Translations under genes and position numbers: made by a program
Shown: one piece after another, positions 7,137 through 16,625 of the stretch
Layout: each line of letters begins with the position of its first letter
How positions within the stretch are numbered: position 1 is the first letter of the stretch
Source of the DNA: DASYCK01 sp036500205
GTDB lineage: Bacteria; Myxococcota_A; Polyangia; Fen-1088
Direction of reading: 5' to 3'
NCBI GenBank assembly: GCA_036500205.1
Contig: DASYCK010000028.1
Location: 1 to 28,274 of the forward strand
DNA length: 28,274 bases
The notes under the pieces: generated by a model
The model's input: only the letters and a program-made list of their open reading frames with translations
What the model was told of the DNA's origin: nothing
Databases searched by the model: none

Positions 7137-7961
7137 ATGGACACGGAACGACGGCTGCAGCGCGCGCTGGCCAAGACCATCGTCGATCATCGGCTGATCG
7201 AGGACGGCGATCGCATCCTGGTCGCCGTGTCGGGCGGCAAGGACAGCTACGGGATGCTGGTGCTGCTGCGCGAGCTGCAGCGCCGCGCCCCCGTTGCCTT
7301 CGAGCTGCTGGCCGTGCACCTCGATCAGGCGCACCCCGGTTACGACGGCGAGCCGCTGCGCCGCTGGCTGGAGACCTCCGGGGTCCCCTTCCGCATCCTG
7401 CGCGAGGACACCTACTCGATCGTCACCGAGAAGATCCCCGAAGGGAAAACGTATTGCTGGCTGTGCTCGCGGCTGCGCCGGGGCGTGCTGTACCGGGCGG
7501 CCAGCGAGCTCGGGTGCAACAAGATCGCGCTCGGCCACCACCGCGACGACGCGCTCGAGACGCTGCTGCTGAACCTGTTCTTCGCCGGGAAGCTGTCGGC
7601 GATGCCGCCGCGGCTGGTGTCCGACGACGGACGCCACGTCGTCATTCGTCCGCTCATCGGCTGCGGCGAGGCCGATCTGGCGGAATTCGCGGCCGCGCAG
7701 GCGTTCCCCATCCTGCCGTGCAACCTGTGCGGCTCGCAGAGCGAGGCGCAGCGCAAGCAGATGAAGGCGTTGCTGGCCGACCTGGAGAGCAAGCACCCGA
7801 CGGTGCGCGCCAGCATGCTGGCGGCGATGGGGAACGTGGTGCCGTCGCACCTGCTCGACAACCGGCTGACGTTGAACGCCCCGAGCGCCGTCGGCGAGGC
7901 GCCGGCGGAGGTCGCCACTCCGCTCGTTCCGCTTCGAGCGGTCGTTCGCCGGACGATCTGA
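7137..7961 (+). CDS. ttcA: tRNA 2-thiocytidine biosynthesis protein TtcA
   Basis: A 274-residue PP-loop ATPase that thiolates cytidine 32 of certain tRNAs in the cytoplasm, using ATP and an iron-sulfur cluster. The PP-loop SGGKDS is at residues 32-37. The cluster-binding cysteines are visible as CWLC (Cys107, Cys110) and in CNLC (Cys195, Cys198), as expected for TtcA. The GHHRDDALET motif (about 133-142) is typical of the family. The last 30 or so residues after LLDNRL look disordered. ATG 7137 starts directly before the conserved region. There is no close SD, and a TAATAT hexamer at 7121-7126 ends 10 bases upstream of the ATG, so the message could be nearly leaderless; that promoter call is weak because no -35 box is properly spaced. 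Confidence 0.93.
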   Translation: MDTERRLQRALAKTIVDHRLIEDGDRILVAVSGGKDSYGMLVLLRELQRRAPVAFELLAVHLDQAHPGYDGEPLRRWLETSGVPFRILREDTYSIVTEKIPEGKTYCWLCSRLRRGVLYRAASELGCNKIALGHHRDDALETLLLNLFFAGKLSAMPPRLVSDDGRHVVIRPLIGCGEADLAEFAAAQAFPILPCNLCGSQSEAQRKQMKALLADLESKHPTVRASMLAAMGNVVPSHLLDNRLTLNAPSAVGEAPAEVATPLVPLRAVVRRTI

Positions 7962-8005
7962 TCTCGCTGATCTGGCTGATTCGGCGAGGCCCCCTCACCT
8001 CTATC

Positions 8006-8030
8006 CTCTCCCCGCTATCGCGGGGCGAGG
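8006..8030. terminator. Hairpin between convergent ttcA and lon
   Basis: CCCCGC and GCGGGG pair around TATC, extended outward by CCTC and GAGG after one mismatch. It sits between the stops of ttcA (7961) and lon (8078), so it could end transcription from both sides. No T-run follows. Its flank TATCCTC also precedes the hairpin at 13056-13080, so the two may belong to a dispersed repeat family. Confidence 0.5.
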
Positions 8031-8077
8031 ACGAACAGCTTCGATCTGTCGTGGCTCGCCGTCCGGCCGAAGGACTC

Positions 8078-10564
<2,487 letters not shown>

Positions 10565-10625
10565 GGGACCACAGTACCAGAAAAGCCGCGACCGCAAACA
10601 AAAGCTGCGTCGCGTGACGCGCGAT

Positions 10626-12836
10626 TTACAACGAAGACAACGGGAACGTATCGGTCATGGTGAGTCCAAGGTGCCCCAGGACCCACAGTCGACCAAACCG
10701 ATCGATCGTCATCCCGACGACGTCGCTGTCGATGAGCCCGGTGCGCGCGTCGAAGACCCGCCCCGTTCCCGTCACCGGCCAGACGCCGCGCGACGTCCCG
10801 GCCCACAGCTTTCCACCGACGGTGACGAACGCGCGCGCCGCGGCCGGATCGCCGTCGGGATCGTCCTCGCCACGACCGGTGCTCGGCCAGCGCGGCGGAC
10901 CGCCCGGCTTCCGGGGCGACCCGTCGAAGGGAAGCCAGGATTTCCCGTCGAAGTGCGCGACCCCTTCGCGGGTCGCCACCCACACCGTTCCATCGGCGAC
11001 GATCTTCAGGTCCTCGCAGCTGTCGCTGGCGAGGCCGTCGTTCTCGCTCCAGTGCGTTTGCTTCTTTCCCGCCTCCACCCGCAAGACGCCGAGTGACGTG
11101 CAGAACCAGGTGGCGTCCGGGGTGGCCCCCGTCCCCGCCTGAAAGGCGATGGCCCGGACGTCGCCCGAGAGGGGAATGGCGTCGGGCGAGTGCGCCTGAC
11201 CGGCGTGGGTGGCGTGGTGGTGGATCGACTTTCCCGAGGGGAGCTGCAGCTCGATGATGCCATTCCCGATCTCCTCTCCCGAGGGGAGGTGGTCGCGGAC
11301 TGCCATCCACAGATTGCCCTGCGGCGACACCGTCGCGTAGCTGACGAGCGGCGACCCCTCGGTGTCGACGGGAACCGTCAACAAGGGATCCCAGCTGCGA
11401 CCATCCGCAGAGAGCCGCGCCACCTTGATCCCCTTTGGACCATCTCCGGCCATGAAGTACACGGCGGCGCCGCTGCCGTCGCCCGCCATGGCCATCAAGG
11501 GGCTTCCCAGCGCCTCGGATGGAACGGGGAGGATCGCCTTGGTGGCGCCATCCCAGATCCACCCCGGGCCGGCCCCCGTCGCCACCACGCAACGCTCGCG
11601 CTCCAGGCAGGCGACGTCGAGCGCCCGGGCCTTCCAGGCGATCTCGCCCACCGGCAGGTAGACGGGCGGCACGGGCCGCCCCTGGTCGAGCGTTCCCAGC
11701 CGGGCCACCCCGGCGGACCTGGTGCCGAAGAAGACGTCGTTCGCCCCCCAGGCATAGGTCGTCACCTCGGTGGGCAGACGGCGACCTTCCGGGATCGCCA
11801 CGACCCGCAGACCGTCCAGGGCCTTCCGGGCGGGCCCGAACCGAAACGCGCCGGGCGTGATCCCCTGCCCTCGCTCGACGACGATCAACGTGTAGGTCGA
11901 GACGGCGTCCGGCGCGCCCGCGAACAGCACCGGCCCGTCGGGTCCCGGCGCGATTCCGGCGATGCGGATCGACGGCTCGACCTCGAGCAAGGTGGGGCCC
12001 CCCTGGTGAAGCAACATCAGCCGCCCGCTGCCGTCGCGGCCGCGACCGATGGCGAAGGGCGTTCCGTTCGACAGCATGCCCATCCCCAGCCCGTCGACGA
12101 AGTCCGGCGCGCCGGACGCCGCCGGCCCGATCTCCTCGAGCAGCTTGCTTCGCGTGACGTGCAGCAGCCCCCGTCCAGGAACGCCGACCCACGCCGAGTG
12201 ACCGTCCGGGTCCGCGCGCAAGAACGCAATCGCGTTCTTGGCGGTGGAGGCGACCGCCGCGAGCGTGGCGCCGTCGAAGAAGAAAAGGCCGTGGTCCGTC
12301 CCCAGCCACACGGCCGGACTGGGCGCGACGCCGCTGGCGACGGCGGAGCCGCTCGCCACCGCGGCGCCCGCCGTGACGGCCGCTCCCGTTCCCCGAGGGG
12401 GTGCCGCCGTCGCCGTTCCCGCCGCCGCCAGCCGCGTGATGCCCGCGAGCGTCCCCAGCGGTTGGAACACGAGCTTGCCGGCGACCTCGGTGACCCGCCC
12501 CAGTCCCGCCTCCGTGCCCACGAGCACCGAGGTGGCGTCGCCCCCGACGGCCAGCGCCGTGATGCGATGTCCGGCAAGACCGGCGTCTCCCGTCATCCAC
12601 TCCACCTCGCCGGTGGTCGGCCGGAACCGACGGAGCCCGCGCGCGCTTCCGATCCAGAGAAACGGGTCGGTCCAGGCCAGGGCGGCGATGGGCGCCAGCT
12701 CGGCCGCGAACAGGCCGGAGGGCCGCGGCGGCTCCTTCGCGACGACGACGGGAGGCGGCTGCGTGGCGGGGCAGCCCCCCAGAAAGGAAACAGACGCCAC
12801 CACCACGAACATCCATCCCAGTCCTGCTGCGCGCAT
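10626..12836 (-). CDS. Beta-propeller lipoprotein (two-component-regulator-propeller-like repeats)
   Basis: A 736-residue lipoprotein. The signal peptide ends in the lipobox LGGC with Cys22. The mature protein has repeated short blades: DPFLWIGSARGLRRF (about 58-71), AVWLGTDHGLFFFDG (about 175-189), NLWMAVRDHLPSG, GTVWVATREGVAHFDG, KLWAGTSRGVWPV and RLWVLGHLGLTM. This W-[IVA]-[GA]-T-x-x-G-[LV] rhythm is that of the Reg_prop blades found in sensor domains, though no kinase or membrane helix follows here. An Ala/Gly/Thr-rich insert at about 137-174 interrupts one blade region. It probably works at the periplasmic face of a membrane as a binding or scaffold protein; the ligand is unknown. It starts at ATG 12836, divergent from tRNA-Ala, and lies upstream of lon on the same strand. 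Confidence 0.8.
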   Translation of the reverse strand: MRAAGLGWMFVVVASVSFLGGCPATQPPPVVVAKEPPRPSGLFAAELAPIAALAWTDPFLWIGSARGLRRFRPTTGEVEWMTGDAGLAGHRITALAVGGDATSVLVGTEAGLGRVTEVAGKLVFQPLGTLAGITRLAAAGTATAAPPRGTGAAVTAGAAVASGSAVASGVAPSPAVWLGTDHGLFFFDGATLAAVASTAKNAIAFLRADPDGHSAWVGVPGRGLLHVTRSKLLEEIGPAASGAPDFVDGLGMGMLSNGTPFAIGRGRDGSGRLMLLHQGGPTLLEVEPSIRIAGIAPGPDGPVLFAGAPDAVSTYTLIVVERGQGITPGAFRFGPARKALDGLRVVAIPEGRRLPTEVTTYAWGANDVFFGTRSAGVARLGTLDQGRPVPPVYLPVGEIAWKARALDVACLERERCVVATGAGPGWIWDGATKAILPVPSEALGSPLMAMAGDGSGAAVYFMAGDGPKGIKVARLSADGRSWDPLLTVPVDTEGSPLVSYATVSPQGNLWMAVRDHLPSGEEIGNGIIELQLPSGKSIHHHATHAGQAHSPDAIPLSGDVRAIAFQAGTGATPDATWFCTSLGVLRVEAGKKQTHWSENDGLASDSCEDLKIVADGTVWVATREGVAHFDGKSWLPFDGSPRKPGGPPRWPSTGRGEDDPDGDPAAARAFVTVGGKLWAGTSRGVWPVTGTGRVFDARTGLIDSDVVGMTIDRFGRLWVLGHLGLTMTDTFPLSSL

Positions 12837-12919
12837 GGCCTCGGCTACTATGACGCGCCAATTCGGTCAAGCGCGGGGCTCACCGAACACGATAAGCGCG
12901 TCGTTCCAGAAGACTCGGG

Positions 12920-12948
12920 TTGACCGGCAGCCCCGCCGCTGGTAGGTA
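12920..12948 (+). promoter_or_regulatory. Promoter of tRNA-Ala
   Basis: TTGACC (12920-12925) and TAGGTA (12943-12948) are separated by 17 bases, and the -10 box ends 23 bases before the mature tRNA. The -35 box matches 5 of 6 consensus positions. The -10 box is weak against TATAAT, but TAGGT-type boxes are common in high-GC bacteria. Confidence 0.5.
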
Positions 12949-12971
12949 ACGGGCGCCGGTTTTCCGGTGGA

Positions 12972-13044
12972 GGGGCTGTAGCTCAGCTGGGAGAGCGCCT
13001 CAATGGCATTGAGGAGGCCGACGGTTCGATCCCGTTCAGCTCCA
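12972..13044 (+). tRNA. tRNA-Ala, anticodon GGC
   Basis: A complete 73-base tRNA. The 7-bp acceptor stem pairs GGGGCTG with CAGCTCC, with one G-U pair, followed by discriminator A. The D arm contains GCTC and GAGC. The anticodon stem CCTCA/TGAGG closes the loop ATGGCAT, giving anticodon GGC for alanine codons GCC and GCU. The T arm is GACGG-TTCGATC-CCGTT. The 3' CCA is not encoded, so it must be added after transcription. A promoter precedes it and a hairpin follows 11 bases downstream. Confidence 0.97.
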
Positions 13045-13055
13045 CTCCTTATCCT

Positions 13056-13080
13056 CCCTCTTCCGCAAGGCGGGAGAGGG
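13056..13080. terminator. Hairpin after tRNA-Ala
   Basis: Arms CCCTCTTCCG and CGGGAGAGGG (one G-U pair) close over CAAGG. It lies between the tRNA and the stop of the convergent TPR lipoprotein gene, so it may terminate both. There is no T-run. The leading TATCCTC is shared with the hairpin at 8006-8030. Confidence 0.5.
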
Positions 13081-13092
13081 TCGGACCCCGCT

Positions 13093-14322
13093 TCAGGGCG
13101 CCTTCGTCTTGTTGCACTCGGTCAGCATGGAGCGGCTGGCCGGTGGGACGAACGCGGCGGCTTCTTTCGGGGCGTCGTGGCGAGCGGAGAGCGCGGTGGC
13201 GATCCCCTTCAGCTCCTGCGCGGCGAGCGGGCTTCGCGGTTCGTACTCCAGTGACTTCTCGTAGGCGAGGCGCGCCGATTCCAGCAGTCCCATGTCGAAG
13301 TAGGTGAAGCCCTCGTGGCGCAGCGCCGTGGCGATGGTGCAAGCGTCAGCGGTGTGGTCGATGACGTCGCGATCCTGGACCAGCGCCTCGTCGTAGCGCT
13401 TGACCATCGCCAGCGCCATGCCCAGCTCCAGGCGCGGGCGGACGTCGGTCGGGGTCAGGCCGACGGCGCGGGTCAGCGTCTCGACGGCGCGTGCGGCGTC
13501 CTTCGCTTCCAGGGCGCAGAAGCCCTCGAGGTACGCGAGATGGCCCACGCGCCACGACACCCAGGTCACGCCGCGCGCCAGGTAGGCCGGATCATCCTTC
13601 ACGCGGTCGAGCGCGCCCGCGAACTGCAGCGGGTTCCGCGCGGCGACGGGCACGCCGCCCAGGCGCGACGTCAGCGCGTCCCACCGGCGCCAGGCGGCCG
13701 CCCGATCGTCGCGCAGTCGCTCACACGAGTCGGGATGGATCGGCAGCGCCGCCGGATCGGGAAAGTCGGCGCCGGGAACATCCGGGAACTTCTTTCCGGC
13801 GGGCGAGATCACCGCGATGGCGAGCTTCGTCTCGTAGTCGCCGGGAAACCGGTGAGCGAACTGTGGAAGCCGCAGCGCCTTCACGACCGGACCGGGAACG
13901 GTCCATCCCGGATGGGCGTAGATCGAGACGAGCAGCTCGGGCAGGAAGCCGGCCTTCCAGATCTCGACCTGTCGATCGAACTGCGGAAACGGCGCGGCGC
14001 CTTTCTCACGCAGACCGGCCCAGAACTCGCTCTGCATCTGACGTCCCACCAGTTCCAGCTGGTAGTCGTCGGCGCTCTGGTTCGCGAGCGGTGGGCGGAG
14101 CTTCTCGTAAGCAGCCGCGCGTCCCGACCCGTAAGCCAGCCATCCGCCCAGCACGTCCCCTCCGTGCGCCATCGCTTCCGGTCCCACCACGACGGAGCCG
14201 CCCCGCGACTTGCCGCGCGGCGCGGGCTGGCGGGCCGGCGTCTCGCTGCCTCCATGCGCACAACCGGCGGCGAGCCCCGCGACGACGATCGCCATGACCA
14301 GAACCCTTCCCGATCCGTCCAT
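13093..14322 (-). CDS. TPR-containing lipoprotein
   Basis: A 409-residue lipoprotein. The signal peptide MDGSGRVLVMAIVVAGLAAGC has a good lipobox (LAAGC, Cys21). The central part (about 60-250) is not recognised; it contains several Pro-rich loops and Trp residues. From about 275 to 385 the sequence shows TPR-type helix pairs, with the pattern FCALEAKDAARAVETLTRAV, then LGMALAMVKRYDEAL, then FTYFDMGLLESARLAYEKSL. TPRs mediate protein contacts, so it probably belongs to an envelope complex. The frame extends upstream, but ATG 14322 is chosen because the lipoprotein signal begins there. It converges with tRNA-Ala; a nested dyad at 14418-14454 lies upstream and may control it. Confidence 0.75.
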   Translation of the reverse strand: MDGSGRVLVMAIVVAGLAAGCAHGGSETPARQPAPRGKSRGGSVVVGPEAMAHGGDVLGGWLAYGSGRAAAYEKLRPPLANQSADDYQLELVGRQMQSEFWAGLREKGAAPFPQFDRQVEIWKAGFLPELLVSIYAHPGWTVPGPVVKALRLPQFAHRFPGDYETKLAIAVISPAGKKFPDVPGADFPDPAALPIHPDSCERLRDDRAAAWRRWDALTSRLGGVPVAARNPLQFAGALDRVKDDPAYLARGVTWVSWRVGHLAYLEGFCALEAKDAARAVETLTRAVGLTPTDVRPRLELGMALAMVKRYDEALVQDRDVIDHTADACTIATALRHEGFTYFDMGLLESARLAYEKSLEYEPRSPLAAQELKGIATALSARHDAPKEAAAFVPPASRSMLTECNKTKAP

Positions 14323-14417
14323 GCGTCGATGATAACCGGAGCCTGGCGGCGGAAGCGTCGTCGAGCTCGAGCTGGTCGGGGTGGACGATTCCGACCACGA
14401 GACAAACAGACCGATCG

Positions 14418-14454
14418 TCACGACTTTTGTCGACATCGACAGTGACCGTCGTGA
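14418..14454. promoter_or_regulatory. Nested inverted repeat, candidate operator
   Basis: An inner perfect dyad TGTCGA-CA-TCGACA (14428-14441) sits almost centred within an outer perfect 7-bp pair, TCACGAC (14418-14424) and GTCGTGA (14448-14454). It lies 96-132 bases upstream of the TPR lipoprotein start. The two dyad centres differ by only about 1.5 bases, which looks designed rather than random, so a dimeric or tetrameric repressor site is possible. Confidence 0.4.
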
Positions 14455-14527
14455 TAGTGAGTGCCGCCCGGAACCTCGTGTCTCGCGGTTGTCGTTCCTG
14501 ACCTTGCCCCCCCGTTGCCAGGAAGGA

Positions 14528-14662
14528 ATGAACGTGAGCGACGAACCGCGAAAGAGCCTGGTGGGAAGCTGGAAAAACAAGGCAGCCGCCTTCTTGATGA
14601 TGGGGCTCATGCCCGCTTCGGGATGTTCGTTTCCCCGAACGGGCGGGCGTCCTCCTTCCTGA
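14528..14662 (+). CDS. Possible mini-lipoprotein or spurious small ORF
   Basis: A 44-residue open frame. It has a basic start (RKSLVGSWKNK), a short hydrophobic stretch (AAAFLMMGLM) and a Cys after PASG, with only about a dozen residues after it. AGGAAGGA directly precedes the ATG and could serve as SD. The lipobox lacks the usual Leu at -3. It may be a tiny lipoprotein, or an entericidin-like or lysis-type peptide by size only, or chance. No family is recognised. Confidence 0.22.
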   Translation: MNVSDEPRKSLVGSWKNKAAAFLMMGLMPASGCSFPRTGGRPPS

Positions 14663-14692
14663 TCGCGAATCGACGGACGGGCGAGCCGGTTT

Positions 14693-15515
14693 TCAGGGCG
14701 CCGCGTACTTCCACACCACGGGAAGGGTGAAGGCCAGAAAGGCCACCGCCTGGATCAGGCACCAGTGCAGCGCCAGATGGCGGAGCTTGCGACAGACGGC
14801 CCAGGTGACCAAGGCCGCGAACAGCGATGCGAAGGGCATCGCCACCAGGCCCAGCCCCACCAGGATCCAGCCTGTCTCGCCGCCGGACCTCGTTTGCTGC
14901 GTGACGGCGAGCCAGGTGAACGAGGCGGCGGTCGCCATCGAGCCAATGACACTCATGGTGACCGCCGGCCAGTCCTTGCGATACCGGAACCACAAGAAGA
15001 CCGACAGCAGCGCATACAGGATCGCGCCCCCCAGGAAGATCGCGCCGCCGGAGAAGAAGTTGCGCAGCCGCGCTCGGTCCTCCCATCCTCTCTCCATGTC
15101 CCCTGAGCGCTGACAGGCGGCCGCGGAACGGGCTGGTTCGCCTGCGCAGACGAGCGCGTGGAGCTGATCACGCCCCGGAGCGTGGGTGCGGTCGGCGGCT
15201 GCCAGCACGGGCAACAGTGGAGCCCGCTCGTCGGGCCGCAGGAGCTCGGCGATACGCGTGGCTCCGCTGAACGGGTCGTTCAGGGCGACGAGACGAGGGA
15301 CCACCAGCGCTTCGAAGGTCGGCAGGCGATGCCGCGTCGGTGGCTGCGGTCGATTTCGCCTCCATCTCCTTCAGAATGGAGGCCGCCCAGGCGCGGTCCT
15401 CCGGCACGGGCGCGTCCCCGCGCGCCGCGCCAGCGAGGAACACCGACGCCATGCAGACCGCGAGGGACCAGCCCCGGTGCCCCCTCCCACGCCAGCAAGA
15501 CCGCGAGCGCCGCAC
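14693..15515 (-). pseudogene. Membrane protein gene with probable frameshift
   Basis: Two frames together read as one protein. The upstream frame (from GTG 15515) gives a signal peptide (SLAVCMASVFLAGAARG, then DAPVPEDRAWAASILKEMEA). The downstream frame (open from 15370 to 14693) continues with LPTFEALVVPRLVALNDPFS. It then has a polar section with two Cys (LVCAGE, AACQRS) and four hydrophobic segments in the last 120 residues (GGAIFLGGAILYALLSVFLW and others), ending KYAAP. The sense switches near 15310-15345, where a one-base shift joins them. The C-terminal part alone could start at GTG 15304, but that would leave a signal peptide without a protein and a protein without a start. It may be a real pseudogene, a sequencing error or, less likely, programmed frameshifting. 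Function is unknown. Confidence 0.6.
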
Positions 15516-15598
15516 GCACGCGATGATATCGAAAGCGTCGTCCGGCTGGCTAAATCTCGTTCCGGATCAACCGATGACAGGGATGAGGCGCGGGAAAC

Positions 15599-15988
15599 AT
15601 GCCCAGGAGAGGTGGTCCCGAACGAGACAGGCGGCTTCACCCGCGCGCGATCACCAATCTGCTCGCGGAGCTGACCGTCGGCGAGCGCTCCCATCCGGCG
15701 CGGGTGATCAACCTGAGCCTGGGAGGCGCGCTGCTTGATCTCGGCGCCACGCCGCTCGAGCCGCCGGTGGCGCTGGGCGCCGCGGTGACCGTGGCGATTC
15801 GTTATCGCGGCCGCAGCCAGCCGGTGCGCGTGGAAGCGCGGGCCGTGCACTGGAACAGCGCCATCGGTCCGGTGCCGCTGCTCGCCGTGCAGTTCGCCGA
15901 GCTGGACGAAGAGAGCACCGAGGTGCTGGAAGAGCTGCTCTGGCAGGCGATGGCCCAGCTGCGTGGCCGCGCGCTCGCGGCGCCCTGA
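15599..15988 (+). CDS. PilZ-domain protein, probable c-di-GMP receptor
   Basis: A 129-residue single-domain PilZ protein. The two c-di-GMP-binding motifs are present: RxxxR as Arg12 and Arg16 (RLHPR), and [D/N]xSxxG as NLSLGG (Asn38, Ser40, Gly43). The remaining beta barrel follows (VTVAIRYRGRS, RVEARAVHWN, LLAVQFAELD) with a C-terminal helix. PilZ proteins bind cyclic di-GMP and then act on partners; YcgR, for example, brakes the flagellar motor. It lies 124 bases upstream of the motor-like operon 16113-19790 on the same strand, with a promoter in between, so it may be co-transcribed by read-through or separately expressed. The position suggests that it regulates that machine. Confidence 0.85.
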   Translation: MPRRGGPERDRRLHPRAITNLLAELTVGERSHPARVINLSLGGALLDLGATPLEPPVALGAAVTVAIRYRGRSQPVRVEARAVHWNSAIGPVPLLAVQFAELDEESTEVLEELLWQAMAQLRGRALAAP

Positions 15989-16047
15989 CCGGTCCGCATC
16001 GGCGTCGGGACTCCGGACGACGCGCGCCGCCAAGCGGTCCGCCGGCC

Positions 16048-16077
16048 TGTTGACACCCTCGAACGCCTCACTCTATG
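16048..16077 (+). promoter_or_regulatory. Sigma-70-type promoter of the motor-like operon
   Basis: A perfect -35 box TTGACA (16048-16053), an 18-base spacer and TATGGT (16072-16077, 4 of 6 matches). The start of transcription would be near 16084, giving a leader of about 29 bases before ATG 16113. It lies downstream of the PilZ stop, so the four-gene operon can be expressed on its own. Confidence 0.6.
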
Positions 16078-16112
16078 GTCGGCGCCCCATTTCACACCAT
16101 GCCCTTGGAAAG

Positions 16113-16625
16113 ATGGTTGCGACGGCGCGGGCCTGGCTCCCGGCCGAGCGCCCCGCGCCGCCGCCCGTGAACGACAATCCGCTCGCCGGCTGGCTGCGCC
16201 AGCTCGATGGCGAGCCGTCGCACGCCGACGGGCCCCAGATACGGAAGCGGGTCGCGGCGGCGCTGGGCGCGCTGGCCACGCTCGTCGAACCGGCGCTGAC
16301 GGCGGCCGTGCGAAGGGCGCGCCAGGCGTGGGATCAGGCCGACGCGCTGGTGGTGCTCGATGCGCCCGCCCTGGCCGAGGTCGCCACCTTGCGACGCTGG
16401 CTGGCGGTGCGCGCCGCCGCGGGACGAACCGAGACGGCCGCCACGGCGCTGGAGGGGCTGCTGGTCCTCGACGCGGCGGTGGCGCTGATCCGTCTGTTCG
16501 AGCATCGGCTGGCGGCGCTGTTGCGCTTGCAGCTGCGCTCGAATGAGCCCGAGCTGCTCCCCCGGGAACGCCCTTTCCTGGATCTGGCGGCGGCGTTGCG
16601 CGAGGCGGAGCGCGCGTGGCGATGA
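16113..16625 (+). CDS. Unrecognised helical protein, first gene of the MotAB/ZorAB-like operon
   Basis: A 170-residue soluble protein, without signal peptide or membrane helix, predicted almost wholly helical from its Ala/Leu/Arg-rich pattern. A short Pro-rich start (ERPAPPPVNDN) leads to an amphipathic section, LAGWLRQLDGE, then four or five helices ending AALREAERAWR. I do not recognise a domain. Its place before a DUF802-like MotA homologue is that held by DUF3348 proteins in clusters I recall from Beta- and Gammaproteobacteria, so it may be a distant equivalent. ATG 16113 is the first in-frame Met after the promoter; the SD (GGAAAG) is very close. It overlaps the next gene by ATGA, indicating translational coupling and probably a shared complex. 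Confidence 0.75.
   Translation: MVATARAWLPAERPAPPPVNDNPLAGWLRQLDGEPSHADGPQIRKRVAAALGALATLVEPALTAAVRRARQAWDQADALVVLDAPALAEVATLRRWLAVRAAAGRTETAATALEGLLVLDAAVALIRLFEHRLAALLRLQLRSNEPELLPRERPFLDLAAALREAERAWR

Larger units (their letters stand above)
14323..14692. other. 370-base gap with no confident gene
   Basis: Upstream region of the TPR lipoprotein and downstream region of the membrane-protein gene, both on the minus strand. It holds a nested inverted repeat (14418-14454) and one small plus-strand open frame with an SD-like AGGAAGGA (14528-14662). On the minus strand TTATCA lies 9-14 bases before the ATG at 14322, but no well-spaced -35 box was found. Confidence 0.5.

Noticed and set aside
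10607..10620. Inverted repeat GCGTC-GCGT-GACGC between the propeller lipoprotein gene and lon
   Set aside because: The stem is only 5 bp in very GC-rich sequence, without a T-run, so it is not enough to call a terminator or operator.
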